64,000 bases of DNA. Origin: Selenomonadales bacterium UBA7018 (lineage in GTDB: Bacteria > Bacillota > Negativicutes > Selenomonadales > Selenomonadaceae). Positions within the stretch are counted from its first letter, which is position 1. Every line of letters begins with the position of its first letter. The stretch is from assembly GCA_002448305.1 (NCBI GenBank), contig DJWY01000025.1:189894-253893 (forward strand). The letters are read 5' to 3'. Position numbers and translations under genes: made by a program. Shown here piece after piece: positions 16,165-25,555 of this stretch. A model generated the notes under the pieces. The model searched no databases and had not been told where the DNA came from. It saw nothing but the letters and a program-made list of their open reading frames with translations.

Positions 16165-18396
16165 TTGACCGAGCAATTTTTTTTTGAAAATCTCAATCCC
16201 GAACAGAAAAAGGCTGTCGATTATCTTGACGGACCGTTATTGGTTATGGCTGGCGCAGGTTCCGGAAAAACTCGCGTCTTGACCTATCGCATTGCCAATC
16301 TTATCGCGCAGGGAATTTCGCCGTTCAATATTTTAGCGATAACCTTCACCAACAAAGCCGCTAACGAAATGAAATCCCGCGCTGAAAAATTAATTGGCGA
16401 GCCTGCTAAAAATGTTATCCTAAGTACTTTCCATTCTTTTTGTGCTCGACTTCTGCGCCACGAAATTAAAATTACTAACAAATTCACAAGCAGTTTCGCA
16501 ATCTACGACGCCGGAGAATCAAGAAATCTCGTCAAGCAATGTGTCAAAGAACTAAATCTCGGCGAAAAAATTTATGACGGCGTCGGCTCCAGAATTTCAG
16601 CTTTGAAAAATGAATTAATCACGCCCGAAAAGTTCAGGGAGAATATTTTATATAGCGGCAGAACTTACGATGCGCATATCGCTATGATTTACGAACTTTA
16701 TCAGAAAAAGTTGCAAACAAATAACGCGCTAGACTTCGATGACTTAATTTTTAAAACAGTCGACATCTTTCGCGATTATCCCGACATTTTGGATAAATAC
16801 CAGGAGCGTTTCCAATACATTTTGATTGACGAATACCAGGACACGAACGTTGCGCAATACGTCTTAACCAATCTGCTTGCCGCTAAGTATAAAAATCTTT
16901 GCGTAGTTGGCGACGCTGACCAATCGATTTACGGTTGGCGCGGCGCAGATATGAGCAATATTTTAAACTTCGAGCGCGATTATCCCAAAGCTAAAGTCAT
17001 TCTTTTGGAGCAAAATTATCGTTCAACCAAAACTATTTTGAACGCCGCCAACGCCGTTATCCAAAATAATTTCGACCGCATACCTAAAAATCTCCGGACG
17101 CAAAATGAAATCGGAGAAAGAATTAAATTCATTACTTGCGAAACTGATAGATACGAGGCGGCGATTGTCGCTAGGGAAATTAAACGTCTTGTCGACTATG
17201 AAAATTTTTCCTACAATGAAATTGCCCTGCTCTATCGCACCAATGCCCAATCGCGCCTTTTCGAGGAAAAATTTATGAACGAGGAAATTCCTTATATCAT
17301 AATCGGCGGACTGAAGTTTTACGACCGCAAGGAGATTAAAGACATTCTCGCTTATCTGCACGTTATCGAAAATCCGCATGATGACTTGCACCTTTTGCGA
17401 ATTATCAACACGCCGCGTCGCGGGATTGGCATTACCAATTTAAATCGTCTTACCGAATTGGCAAACGCGCAAGGGCTTTCGATTATGGAAACTATTGCCA
17501 ATAAAGAACTTTTAGTGGAAGAGGATTTTTCACCGAAATTTCGCGCAAGTCTTCAAAGTTTTGCGGCTATGATGATGAGTTTCACCGAATCTGCTAAAAA
17601 CCTTGCCGTCGACGAGCTGATAACAACCGTCCTAAACGAGTCGGGCTATATGAAAATGCTTCGCGACAATACTAAAGAAGGCAAGGAAGAAAATATTTCT
17701 CGCGAAGAGAATTTAGGCACGTTCCTTGATAGCGCGAAGGAATTTTTGGAAATGAATCCAAAGGGCACCTTGCAAGATTTTTTGAATCACGTTGCGCTGA
17801 TAACCGATATTGATACACTTGACGAAAACGAATCCCGCGTCCGGTTGATGACGGTTCATGCGGCGAAAGGGTTGGAATTTCCCGTTGTATTTATCGTGGG
17901 CATGGAAGAAGGACTTTTCCCGCACGCTATGTCTTATGACAGTGACGAATCATTGGAGGAGGAACGCCGCGCCTGCTACGTGGCAATTACTCGCGCTAAG
18001 AAAAAACTTTATATCACAGCGGCTGATGCTAGAATGGTTTTCACGGAAAATCATAATACGGAAATGCGCCAGAAAAAAATTTCGCGTTTCGTCGAAGAAA
18101 TTCCGGACGAATGCATTGAGAGTATTGGGACTAAGGCTAAGCCACCGCAAAGAAAATCTGCGCCGCATCCGATTTACAGACCGCCGACCGCTCATCGCGC
18201 CGCCCAGATTAAATCGCCCGAAAAAAAATCTGAGCCACCAATAACTTTGCACGTCGGCGACATTGTCAACCACAAAAGATGGGGACTCGGCTCGGTTATG
18301 GAGCTTGATAGAAGATACGTCACGATTTCTTTTGCTAACCCCGAAATCGGCACAAAAAAACTTGTCCGCTCTGCTGCCCCGCTTAATGCTGTTTAG
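16165..18396 (+). CDS. pcrA: ATP-dependent DNA helicase PcrA/UvrD
   Basis: A 743-residue superfamily 1A 3'-5' helicase for repair and replication-conflict resolution. The TTG at 16165 lies 9 bases after AAAGGGGG. Helicase motifs in order: AGAGSGKTRVLTYR (I), LSTFHSFCARLLR (Ib region), LIDEYQDTN (II), GDADQSIYGWRGAD (III), QNYRSTKTIL (IV), TVHAAKGLEFPVVF (V) and YVAITRAKKKLYI (VI). The C-terminal segment HKRWGLGSVMEL to the end matches the PcrA-type tail that contacts RNA polymerase. It is monocistronic. Confidence 0.95.
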   Translation: MTEQFFFENLNPEQKKAVDYLDGPLLVMAGAGSGKTRVLTYRIANLIAQGISPFNILAITFTNKAANEMKSRAEKLIGEPAKNVILSTFHSFCARLLRHEIKITNKFTSSFAIYDAGESRNLVKQCVKELNLGEKIYDGVGSRISALKNELITPEKFRENILYSGRTYDAHIAMIYELYQKKLQTNNALDFDDLIFKTVDIFRDYPDILDKYQERFQYILIDEYQDTNVAQYVLTNLLAAKYKNLCVVGDADQSIYGWRGADMSNILNFERDYPKAKVILLEQNYRSTKTILNAANAVIQNNFDRIPKNLRTQNEIGERIKFITCETDRYEAAIVAREIKRLVDYENFSYNEIALLYRTNAQSRLFEEKFMNEEIPYIIIGGLKFYDRKEIKDILAYLHVIENPHDDLHLLRIINTPRRGIGITNLNRLTELANAQGLSIMETIANKELLVEEDFSPKFRASLQSFAAMMMSFTESAKNLAVDELITTVLNESGYMKMLRDNTKEGKEENISREENLGTFLDSAKEFLEMNPKGTLQDFLNHVALITDIDTLDENESRVRLMTVHAAKGLEFPVVFIVGMEEGLFPHAMSYDSDESLEEERRACYVAITRAKKKLYITAADARMVFTENHNTEMRQKKISRFVEEIPDECIESIGTKAKPPQRKSAPHPIYRPPTAHRAAQIKSPEKKSEPPITLHVGDIVNHKRWGLGSVMELDRRYVTISFANPEIGTKKLVRSAAPLNAV

Positions 18397-18452
18397 ATTG
18401 TAAGCAGGTGAACGCACGGAAATCAATTTATAAAAATATTTGAAGAGAAAGT

Positions 18453-18646
18453 GACGCTAAGAGAGTACGACAAATACTTCTACAGCGTCAGCCCCCTAAA
18501 AAAACATTTAAGTTGACGGCGGCAAGTTTCGATATAGTTAGCGAAGTTAGGCAAAAGCTTAGCTAAAATCTTGAATAAAACGGGTCAGACGATTAAACCG
18601 TCGAACGGAATCTCTTAAGACAAGGAACTGTCAAAAGAATCTGACC
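18453..18646 (+). promoter_or_regulatory. Structured 5' leader candidate upstream of flgE
   Basis: The 278 bases between pcrA and flgE hold no gene but two foldable blocks. Block 1: GACGCT (18453-18458) with AGCGTC (18483-18488), with a further inner helix. Block 2: GGTCAGA (18583-18589) with TCTGACC (18640-18646), enclosing a small CGA/TCG hairpin (18590-18603) and a second hairpin GACA/TGTC (18619-18632) extended by CTT/AAG. Block 2 ends about 14 bases before GGAG of flgE. This is compatible with a riboswitch or other cis-regulatory RNA, but no known class is recognised. Confidence 0.45.
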
Positions 18647-18674
18647 ATCTAATTAAAAAGGAGAAGTGATTTTT

Positions 18675-20276
18675 ATGATGCGTTCCCTGTTCTCCGGAGT
18701 CGCCGGAATAAAGGTTCACCAAACGCGCATGGACGTTATCGGTAACAACATTGCTAATATTAACACAATCGGTTTTAAAGGCTCGCGTACAACTTTTGCT
18801 GATATGCTCTCGCAACTGCAAAGTGCTGCTTCCTCTGCGACAGAAACTCGCGGCGGCGTCAACCCGCGCCAAATTGGTTTGGGCGTTAGCGTTGAAAGTA
18901 TTGACTTACTTTTCAGCGACTCTTCGCCGCAATCGACCGGCAAAAATACTGACCTTGCACTCGCTGGCAACGGTTTATTCTATCTTAGAGACGGCAACCA
19001 ATCTTACTACACACGTAACGGCTCCTTCCTGTTCGACGAGCAAGGCAATTACGTTATGACGGGCACCGGTCTTCGCGTGCAAGGTTGGAATGCAGACGAT
19101 GAAGGCACTATAAATAACAATGGTGCGACCACCGACGTTATTGTCCCCGTCGGCAAAACTATGGAAGCAACCGAGACAACTAGAATAGATTACAGCGGCA
19201 ACCTCGATAAAGAATCAAAAATGATTAAATCGATAACTTATACCAGAGCTTCGAGCGCAACTGATAACGACGTCTTAGCAGTCGTAACAACAGATGACGG
19301 AACCATCAATGGCACTGCCAATGGCGTAAACGTTGACGGAGAAAGCGTCGTTGCGGCGACAATTACTTTCAGAGATGATACTACGCTTAACGTCACGAGC
19401 GGTTATTATGAAGTGGGCAAAAGCGTTCCGATAACTACCATTGCTACGATTTATGATTCATTGGGCGGCAGACACGAAGTCACAATTTTAATTGATAAAG
19501 ACCCAGATTCAGCCGTTACTCCGACTGACGCCGACGCACTAGCTACTGGTACCACTGTAACTACTGGAACTACAACTACGACTGTCTATAACAATCGCTG
19601 GAGAGCTTATATCGCGCCCGGCGTAGGGAAAGCGGGACCTGCTAGCGCAACTTTTGCAAATAGCTATACACGTAGCGAAGCGACTGGAAATCCCGAAGCG
19701 GACGGCTCCTCGACGACCGGAACAATGGATGCTATAAGTTACCTTTACTTCAATAGTAGCGGAGCCTACGTCAGCAACGGAACTGCTAATGACCGTTCGA
19801 TTACCTTTGAATACGGCGACGGCAACGGCGCGGCTACTAATCAAGGTGTCTTATCGTTCACTGGTTTGACGCAATACGCTAACGCAACAACTTCTTTCCC
19901 GACGACTAATGGCAATGCGGCGGGCGTCCTTCAAAGCGTCGCGGTCGACAACAACGGCATTATCACCGGTGCTTATACAAACGGCTTAGTTCGCAACGAA
20001 GCTCAAATTGCAGTCGCGCAATTCTCTAACGCTTCCGGCTTAACGAAAGTCGGCACGACGATTTATCAGGAATCTAACAACTCCGGCGCGGCAAATATCA
20101 GAACGGTTGCTGATTTCGGCTTGAACGTCACAGCTTCTGCGCTTGAAATGTCCAACGTCGATTTGGCAACGGAATTTTCCGAAATGATTATCACGCAACG
20201 CGGTTTCCAAGCTAATTCCAAAATGACGACTGTTTCAGACGAAATGCTTGAGACGCTCGTCAACATGAAGAGATAA
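18675..20276 (+). CDS. flgE: Flagellar hook protein FlgE
   Basis: 533 residues from the ATG at 18675, 11 bases after GGAG. The N-terminus (MRSLFSGVAGIKVHQTRMD, then NNIANINTIGFK) and C-terminus (LATEFSEMIITQRGFQANSKM, then ETLVNMKR) are the conserved rod/hook regions that assemble the hook. The middle third is variable, with a Thr/Gly-rich stretch near residues 285-305, as expected for surface-exposed hook domains. No other flagellar gene is within the window. The gene is flanked by pcrA and an oppositely oriented ABC operon, so it appears as an isolated transcription unit. Confidence 0.92.
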   Translation: MMRSLFSGVAGIKVHQTRMDVIGNNIANINTIGFKGSRTTFADMLSQLQSAASSATETRGGVNPRQIGLGVSVESIDLLFSDSSPQSTGKNTDLALAGNGLFYLRDGNQSYYTRNGSFLFDEQGNYVMTGTGLRVQGWNADDEGTINNNGATTDVIVPVGKTMEATETTRIDYSGNLDKESKMIKSITYTRASSATDNDVLAVVTTDDGTINGTANGVNVDGESVVAATITFRDDTTLNVTSGYYEVGKSVPITTIATIYDSLGGRHEVTILIDKDPDSAVTPTDADALATGTTVTTGTTTTTVYNNRWRAYIAPGVGKAGPASATFANSYTRSEATGNPEADGSSTTGTMDAISYLYFNSSGAYVSNGTANDRSITFEYGDGNGAATNQGVLSFTGLTQYANATTSFPTTNGNAAGVLQSVAVDNNGIITGAYTNGLVRNEAQIAVAQFSNASGLTKVGTTIYQESNNSGAANIRTVADFGLNVTASALEMSNVDLATEFSEMIITQRGFQANSKMTTVSDEMLETLVNMKR

Positions 20277-20298
20277 ACTCACTAGGATAAATAAAAAA

Positions 20299-20329
20299 AT
20301 CCCCTTCCGACTTGGAGGGGGATTTTTTT
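20299..20329. terminator. Bidirectional terminator between flgE and the ABC operon
   Basis: A 10-bp stem (20299-20308 with 20314-20323) has seven T residues after it on the plus strand (20323-20329) and a run of A before it, so it can stop transcription from both flgE and the converging ABC-transporter operon. Confidence 0.9.
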
Positions 20330-21436
20330 CTATGCCAACGTGAATTTTATTCGGTTAGTGCCGCCGTCGTACTCGTGCGAGTAATTTTGGGCTAGACTTT
20401 TTAAAATCGTCGCGCCTAAATGTTCTTCGTCGAGTTCGTCAAAGTCTTTTTCAAGCGGATTATACGATTTGCCCGCGCAGGTAAATTCTACTTCAACGCT
20501 GTTATCAACTTCAGAATAAGTTACGTCGATTTCGATTTTAATTTCGTCCGCGCAGGCATTATCGAACATTTCGTAAATCAATTCCTCACAGGAAAGTTGA
20601 ATTCGATTCGTTCGGCGAGCACTCAAGCCGTATTTTTCCGCGAAAGTTTGAATGCCGCCTTGCATTTCCATTAAATCGAAGTGCCGCTCCGAAATTTCGT
20701 AGTTGAAATATTTCAGTTTGTGAATAAAGGCGACAGTCTTATTGCGTTTAGGAGCGTCGAAAATTTCTGCGGGCGTGCCCTGCTCGTAAATTTCCCCGTC
20801 GGCGAAAAATAATATCCTCGTGGCGACTTCGCGGGCAAAATTCATTTCGTGCGTGACGATTATCATTGTTAAATTTTGTTTTGCAAGCATTCTTATCACC
20901 GCTAAGACTTCGCCAACCATAGTCGGGTCAAGTGCGCTTGTCGGTTCGTCGAAAAGAATTACTTTCGGATTCATCATTAAGCTACGACAAATTGCTATGC
21001 GCTGTTGCTGCCCGCCCGATAAAAATTCCGGATAAGCGTCCGCTTTTGCAGTCAAGCCGACTTGCGCAAGTAAAGCCATTGCCTTTTCGCGGGCGTCGTC
21101 CTTCGTCATGCCCAAAAGTTTTATCGGCGCAACCGTCAAATTTTCCATAACGTTCATGTGTGTGAATAGATTAAATTTCTGCCAGACCATGCCCATGCTA
21201 CGCCGAATTTTATCAATGTCGACGCCCTGCGCGGTTATCTCCTGCCCGTCAATGAAAATTTTTCCGGCGTTCGGCTTCTCCAAAAGTTCAAGGCAACGCA
21301 GAAAAACACTTTTGCCACAACCAGAACCGCCGATAATCGCAATGCGTTCGCCTTCTTCAACCGTTAAATCAATTCCGCGCAGAACTTCAAACGCGCCAAA
21401 AGATTTTTTTAGTCCGCTGACTTCAATAACACTCAT
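20330..21436 (-). CDS. Amino acid-type ABC transporter ATPase with C-terminal HATPase-like domain
   Basis: 368 residues. The first 240 are a standard polar-amino-acid ABC ATPase: Walker A GGSGCGKS, signature LSGGQQQRIAI, Walker B VILFDEPTSALD and the H-loop VTHEM. Typical GlnQ/ArtP proteins end there. This one continues for about 125 residues with a fold signature like the RsbW/HATPase_c_2 family: CEELIYEMFDNACADEIKI (N-box-like helix) and LGATILKSLAQNYSHEYDG (late helix). The usual D-x-G-x-G ATP motif is replaced by TCAGKS, so nucleotide binding is doubtful. It overlaps the permease gene by 4 bases. Confidence 0.87.
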   Translation of the reverse strand: MSVIEVSGLKKSFGAFEVLRGIDLTVEEGERIAIIGGSGCGKSVFLRCLELLEKPNAGKIFIDGQEITAQGVDIDKIRRSMGMVWQKFNLFTHMNVMENLTVAPIKLLGMTKDDAREKAMALLAQVGLTAKADAYPEFLSGGQQQRIAICRSLMMNPKVILFDEPTSALDPTMVGEVLAVIRMLAKQNLTMIIVTHEMNFAREVATRILFFADGEIYEQGTPAEIFDAPKRNKTVAFIHKLKYFNYEISERHFDLMEMQGGIQTFAEKYGLSARRTNRIQLSCEELIYEMFDNACADEIKIEIDVTYSEVDNSVEVEFTCAGKSYNPLEKDFDELDEEHLGATILKSLAQNYSHEYDGGTNRIKFTLA

Positions 21437-22095
21437 TGCGCCCGCCGCCTTTCCGTCCAGTGAAATATTCCGTAGACTAGATAACTAATCGCCAGATAAA
21501 TCACCATGCCGCCCATAATCGTTATCATTGGTTGCATAGTGCGCGAGGCAGTGTTATTAATGACGCGGGTTAAATCGGTTATCGTGACGTAGCCAACGAC
21601 GCTTGTCCATTGAATCAGATTTACGACCGTCGATTGATAAACGGGCTTAGCGATTCTGACAAGTTGCGGCAATGTTACCAGCTTAAACGCTTGGAATTTT
21701 GAAAAACCTAGCGTCCGCGCCGCTTCGACTTGTCCTTTGTCCAAAGCCATTAACGCCGAGCGCAAAAGTTCCGCGACATGCGCCGCCGTATGCATTGAAA
21801 AAGTTATCACCGCCACAAGTAACGGGTTAATTCCCGTGCGAGCGAATACGCCGTAGAATAATAACATCAGCAACATTAAAACTGGCGAGCCGCGAATTAT
21901 CGAAATGTAAACCTGCGCAGCAATCTTTAGCGGCGGAAATTTCCCGACGCGAAAAAAACACAGCAACGAACCAAACAACGTCCCGAACAGGAGCGACAGC
22001 GCAGAAATTTGCACCGTCACCCACAATCCGTTCAGTATTGTCAGCCAACTGTCGTCTTTCACAAAAATTTTATACAATAAATCTAAGAAATCCAT
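21433..22095 (-). CDS. Amino acid-type ABC transporter permease
   Basis: 220 residues of the HisM/GlnP family with about five membrane segments and the cytoplasmic coupling motif ELLRSALMALDKGQVEAARTL, which docks the ATPase. The gene starts 3 bases after the last binding-protein gene and overlaps the ATPase gene, showing one operon. Only one permease gene is present, so a homodimer is likely. It probably serves the six solute-binding proteins encoded upstream. Confidence 0.93.
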   Translation of the reverse strand: MDFLDLLYKIFVKDDSWLTILNGLWVTVQISALSLLFGTLFGSLLCFFRVGKFPPLKIAAQVYISIIRGSPVLMLLMLLFYGVFARTGINPLLVAVITFSMHTAAHVAELLRSALMALDKGQVEAARTLGFSKFQAFKLVTLPQLVRIAKPVYQSTVVNLIQWTSVVGYVTITDLTRVINNTASRTMQPMITIMGGMVIYLAISYLVYGIFHWTERRRAQ

Positions 22096-22098
22096 GAC

Positions 22099-22959
22099 TC
22101 ACTTTTTCTCTTCATCTTTGAAAATGATATGGACGATTTTATCTTTGTAATATGGGTCGCTCAAAATGATTCCGTTGGGTTTATCGCTGTCGCTAGGAAT
22201 AATTTCGCTGACAGGAACAATCGCCCAAAAAACAACGTCAACCTGCTTTGAAGTCAAAGCGGCGGCACGCGCTCCGCTGTCAATCTGAACAATCTCAATA
22301 TTTTTCAACATGCGATTGCCAATTTCAGCAAGTACAGCAGTATTAAATCCGGCAGGATTACCGTCTGTGCTAACAAAGTCAAGCGGCGGCAGGTCACCCG
22401 TTACAGCAACTTTAATCGTGCCGGCATTGGGGAAACGCGGCAATTTAACGGCAACCGGCTCACTTTCGGCGGCTATATCGGTTATATATTCTTTCGTCAA
22501 GCGGTCAAGCGTGCCGTCATTTTGCATTTCTTTGATAACCTTGTTCAGAGAATCTCTAAGTTCGGTTTCGTCGTCGCGCAAGGCAAAGCAGAATGAATCA
22601 ATAAACTCTAACGAATGGTCTTTCAGAACTTCAAAGCGCGGCTCGTTGGCAATCATGTAACGCGCAACGCTCCGATAAGTGCTAATCTCGTCGATTTGCT
22701 TTGATTGCAACGCCATTTGCATTGAATTTAGGTTGTCGAAGAAAACGGGCGCGTGCGAAGAAATTTTAACGGAGAGAGTATCCTCAATTTTTTTCATGAA
22801 CTCGCCGAAATTTTCTTCGCTGGCGTTAAGGCGGGTAATCATGCCTAATTTAACTTTTCCGGCGTCGGAATCTTTTTTTTCTGCATTATCTTGACCGCCG
22901 CCGCAACCCGTCATCAAGAGCAATGCGCAAATCATTAGCAATGTAAAAACTTTTTTCAT
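22099..22959 (-). CDS. Solute-binding lipoprotein, permuted SBP_bac_3 (copy F)
   Basis: 286 residues with lipobox LMTGCGG. Residues about 38-160 match the second lobe and C-terminal helix of polar-amino-acid binding proteins: KLGMITRLNASEENF, then MQMALQSKQIDEISTYRSV, then NKVIKEMQNDGTLDRLTKEY. Residues about 175-286 match the usual N-terminal lobe: IKVAVTGDLPPLDFVS, PAGFNTAVLAEI, then DVVFWAIVP and LSDPYYKD. The order is thus reversed relative to the family. The usual T-x-x-R carboxylate-binding segment after the DVI strand is absent. It overlaps copy E by 4 bases and precedes the permease. Confidence 0.88.
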   Translation of the reverse strand: MKKVFTLLMICALLLMTGCGGGQDNAEKKDSDAGKVKLGMITRLNASEENFGEFMKKIEDTLSVKISSHAPVFFDNLNSMQMALQSKQIDEISTYRSVARYMIANEPRFEVLKDHSLEFIDSFCFALRDDETELRDSLNKVIKEMQNDGTLDRLTKEYITDIAAESEPVAVKLPRFPNAGTIKVAVTGDLPPLDFVSTDGNPAGFNTAVLAEIGNRMLKNIEIVQIDSGARAAALTSKQVDVVFWAIVPVSEIIPSDSDKPNGIILSDPYYKDKIVHIIFKDEEKK

Positions 22960-23762
22960 TTAGCCACCCCATTTTTTAATCTTACGTGAACAATTTCATC
23001 TGAAAAATATGGCTGTGTAAAAATCATGCCTTTTGGTCTGTCAAAGTCGTCTGGAATATCATTATTTTTATTTTTGGGGATAACTGCCCAAAAAATTACG
23101 TCGACTTCGCCTGAAGTCAGCGCGATAGCTCGTTCGCCGCTTTCTATCTGCACAAGGACAAAATTTTTCTGGATAAGCTCACTTATCTCGGCAAGAACGG
23201 CGGTATTAAAACCTGCGGGCAAACCGTCGGGGCGAATGTAATCAAGCATGGGCAAATCACCCGTCACGCCGATTTTTATCATGGATTTATTATAAAACTC
23301 CGGCATTCTGATAACTGGCGGCGATTCTTGGAAATGAATTTCGGCAATATATCTTTTCACAAGGCGAGAAAGTGTCCCGTCCTTAGACATTTGCAAAATC
23401 GCGCTGTCGAATTCTTTTTTCAACGCGGCATCTTCTTCGCTCATGGCGAAACAGAAAAGGTCAGTTAGAACAGGCTTTTGCGCTATCAATTCAAAATTCG
23501 GATTATGGTCTACAAAATAATCAGCAACTGAATTGTAAATGCTCATCTCGTCGATTTGCCCCGCTTGAAGGGCCATTGTCATATTGCTTAGGTTGTTGAA
23601 GAAAATATGCTTGTGATTATCCGCCGAAGAAAATTTATCCAAAGTGTCTTCGGTTACATTGAGATATTTAATCATGCCGACTTTAATTTTGTCGTCGCCC
23701 TGATTGCCACAGCCCGTCGTAAAAATCAGAATCATCAACACGAACGTCAAAAATTTTTTCAT
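22956..23762 (-). CDS. Solute-binding lipoprotein, permuted SBP_bac_3 (copy E)
   Basis: 268 residues, the shortest and most divergent of the six paralogues. The lipobox is IFTTGCG. The first block has KVGMIKYLNVTEDTL, MTMALQAGQIDEMSIYNSV and QMSKDGTLSRLVKRYIA (usual second lobe and C-terminal helix). The second block has IKIGVTGDLPMLDYIRPDG, PAGFNTAVLAEI, DVIFWAVIP and FTQPYFSD (usual first lobe). TQPYF replaces the common SDPYY. It overlaps copy F by 4 bases, consistent with translational coupling. Confidence 0.87.
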   Translation of the reverse strand: MKKFLTFVLMILIFTTGCGNQGDDKIKVGMIKYLNVTEDTLDKFSSADNHKHIFFNNLSNMTMALQAGQIDEMSIYNSVADYFVDHNPNFELIAQKPVLTDLFCFAMSEEDAALKKEFDSAILQMSKDGTLSRLVKRYIAEIHFQESPPVIRMPEFYNKSMIKIGVTGDLPMLDYIRPDGLPAGFNTAVLAEISELIQKNFVLVQIESGERAIALTSGEVDVIFWAVIPKNKNNDIPDDFDRPKGMIFTQPYFSDEIVHVRLKNGVAK

Positions 23763-23771
23763 ACTACTTCC

Positions 23772-24650
23772 TTACTTTTTAATTTGAAGATGCTCAACAC
23801 TATCTTTGAAATAGGGTGCGGAAAGTTCGACGCCTTCGGGCGTGTCAATGTCTTTAGGCATTTTATCACCGTTGGGAACGATTGCCCAGAAGATAACGTC
23901 AATTTCTCCTGCCGATAATGCCGACGCACGTGCGCCGCTATCAATGTCGACGATTTCAATATTTTTGCCAGAACGCTTAGCGACTTCAGCAAGCAAAGCC
24001 GTATTGAATCCGGCGGCTTTTCCGTCTGCACTTACGTAGTCAAGGGGCGGAAGGTCGCCCGTTACGCCGACTTTAATTGTTTGTGCGCTTTCAGTCATAG
24101 GAATTTCAACTGCGGTTGGCGTTTGACCTTTATTAACGTCAGTGACATATTCTTTGACGAGTTTATCAAGCGAGCCGTCAGCCTTCATAGCGTCGATAGC
24201 TTTATTGAGGTCGGCTTTAAGTTGGGTATCGTCCTTACGAACCGCAAAACAGAAATTATCGTCGAAAATAGTAGTGTGTTCTTTTTGGTTCAAGGCTTCG
24301 TATTTATTGTTGTTGGCGACGATGTAATTGGCAACGCTCTTGTAAACGCTAATTTCGTCAATGCTGCCCGATTCGATTCCCATTTGCATAAGGTTCAAGC
24401 TATCGTAGAATTTGACGGTGTGCTTTATGAGCGGGACTTTTTCCGACTCTTCGATTTTGGCGAGAATATCATTCATTTTTTGTTCGCTGGCGTTAAGGTA
24501 AGTAATCATGCCGAGCTGAATTTTTCCACCGCTTTTATTAGTGTCGTCGGCTTTTTGTGCAGGTTGTTCGCCGCCACCTCCGCAACCCGTTAACAATGCG
24601 CCCGCCATTACGCAGGACAATAATACCTTAGCAATCTTTTTAAATTTCAT
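23772..24650 (-). CDS. Solute-binding lipoprotein, permuted SBP_bac_3 (copy D)
   Basis: 292 residues with lipobox ALLTGCGG and a ribosome site AGGAGG. The order is the same as in its paralogues: a block with QLGMITYLNASEQKM, LMQMGIESGSIDEISVYKSV and MKADGSLDKLVKEYVTD, followed by IKVGVTGDLPPLDYVSADG, AAGFNTALLAEVAKRSG, DVIFWAIVP and LSAPYFKDS. It is most similar to copy C, with long nearly identical segments, indicating a recent duplication. Ligand unknown; the amino-acid-type permease suggests a small polar solute. Confidence 0.88.
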   Translation of the reverse strand: MKFKKIAKVLLSCVMAGALLTGCGGGGEQPAQKADDTNKSGGKIQLGMITYLNASEQKMNDILAKIEESEKVPLIKHTVKFYDSLNLMQMGIESGSIDEISVYKSVANYIVANNNKYEALNQKEHTTIFDDNFCFAVRKDDTQLKADLNKAIDAMKADGSLDKLVKEYVTDVNKGQTPTAVEIPMTESAQTIKVGVTGDLPPLDYVSADGKAAGFNTALLAEVAKRSGKNIEIVDIDSGARASALSAGEIDVIFWAIVPNGDKMPKDIDTPEGVELSAPYFKDSVEHLQIKK

Positions 24651-24671
24651 AATATAAATCCTCCTAAAAAA

Positions 24672-25534
24672 TTATTTGCTATCCTTAAGCTTGAGATGAA
24701 CCACGCTATCTTTGAAGTAAGGCGCGGAAAGTTCGACGCCTTCGGGCGTGTCAATGTCGGCAGGGAATTTACCACTATCGGGAACAACTACCCAAAAGAT
24801 AACGTCGATTTGTCCAGAACTTAACGCTGCCGCTCTTGCGCTACTAGCAATGTTGACGACTTCGACATTTTTGCCGGAACGCTTAGCGACTTCAGCGAGA
24901 AAAGCCGTATTGAAACCAGCCGCTTTGCCGTCCGCGCTAACGTAGTCAAGGGGCGGAAGGTCACCAGTTACGCCAATTTTAATTGTATTTGCGCCTTCAG
25001 TCATAGGAATTTCAACTGCGGGCGGATTTTTTTATCAATGTCGGTGACATATTCCTTGACGAGCTTATCAAGGGAGCCGTCAGCTTTCATTTCCTCGATA
25101 GCCTTATCAAGGTCGGCTTTAAGTCGCGTATCGTCCTTGCGCACGGCGAAGCAGAAATTATCGCTGAAAAATTTAAGCTCCTTTTCGTTATCAACTTCAA
25201 AATTGCCGTTGTTGGCGATAAGATAATTTGCGACGTTCTGATAAGTACTAATCATGCTAACTTCGCCCGCCTCAATGCCCATTTGCATAAGGCTCAAGCT
25301 ATCGTAAAATTTTATCTCGTACTTTGGCGATGCAATATCCGCTTTTTCAATAGCTTTGTTATAAATTTTGCTTATTGCCTGTTCAGTGGCGTTAAGGTGA
25401 CTAATCATACCGACTTTGATTGTTTTATTGTCGCCGTCGTTTTTTTGAGCGGGAGTATCGCCGCCACAACCCGTGAACAATGCGCCCGTCATTACGCAGG
25501 ACAAGAGAATTTTTGTAATGCTTTTGAACTTCAT
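24672..25534 (-). pseudogene. Solute-binding lipoprotein, permuted SBP_bac_3, frameshifted (copy C)
   Basis: The coding sequence is split in two frames. Bases 25001-25534 encode the lipoprotein signal (lipobox LFTGCGG) and usual second lobe up to YVTDIDKK, then shift out of frame. Bases 24672-25004 encode the usual first lobe from MTEGANTIKIGVTGDLPP onward. The break is at an A7 tract (25027-25033 on plus, as T). One extra A would give DKKNPPAVEIPMTE, continuous with the second part and matching the paralogues. It could be a pseudogene, be rescued by -1 slippage on A7, or be a base-calling error. Otherwise intact. Confidence 0.85.
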
Positions 25535-25555
25535 TTTTGTAAAACCTCCAGAAAA

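Noticed and set aside
18397..18660. c-di-GMP-I or -II riboswitch upstream of flgE
   Set aside because: The conserved core sequences I know for either class are not present; kept only as an unclassified structured leader.
24672..25534. Two separate half-length binding proteins
   Set aside because: Together they match a single paralogue with one missing base; the second part has no signal peptide or ribosome site.
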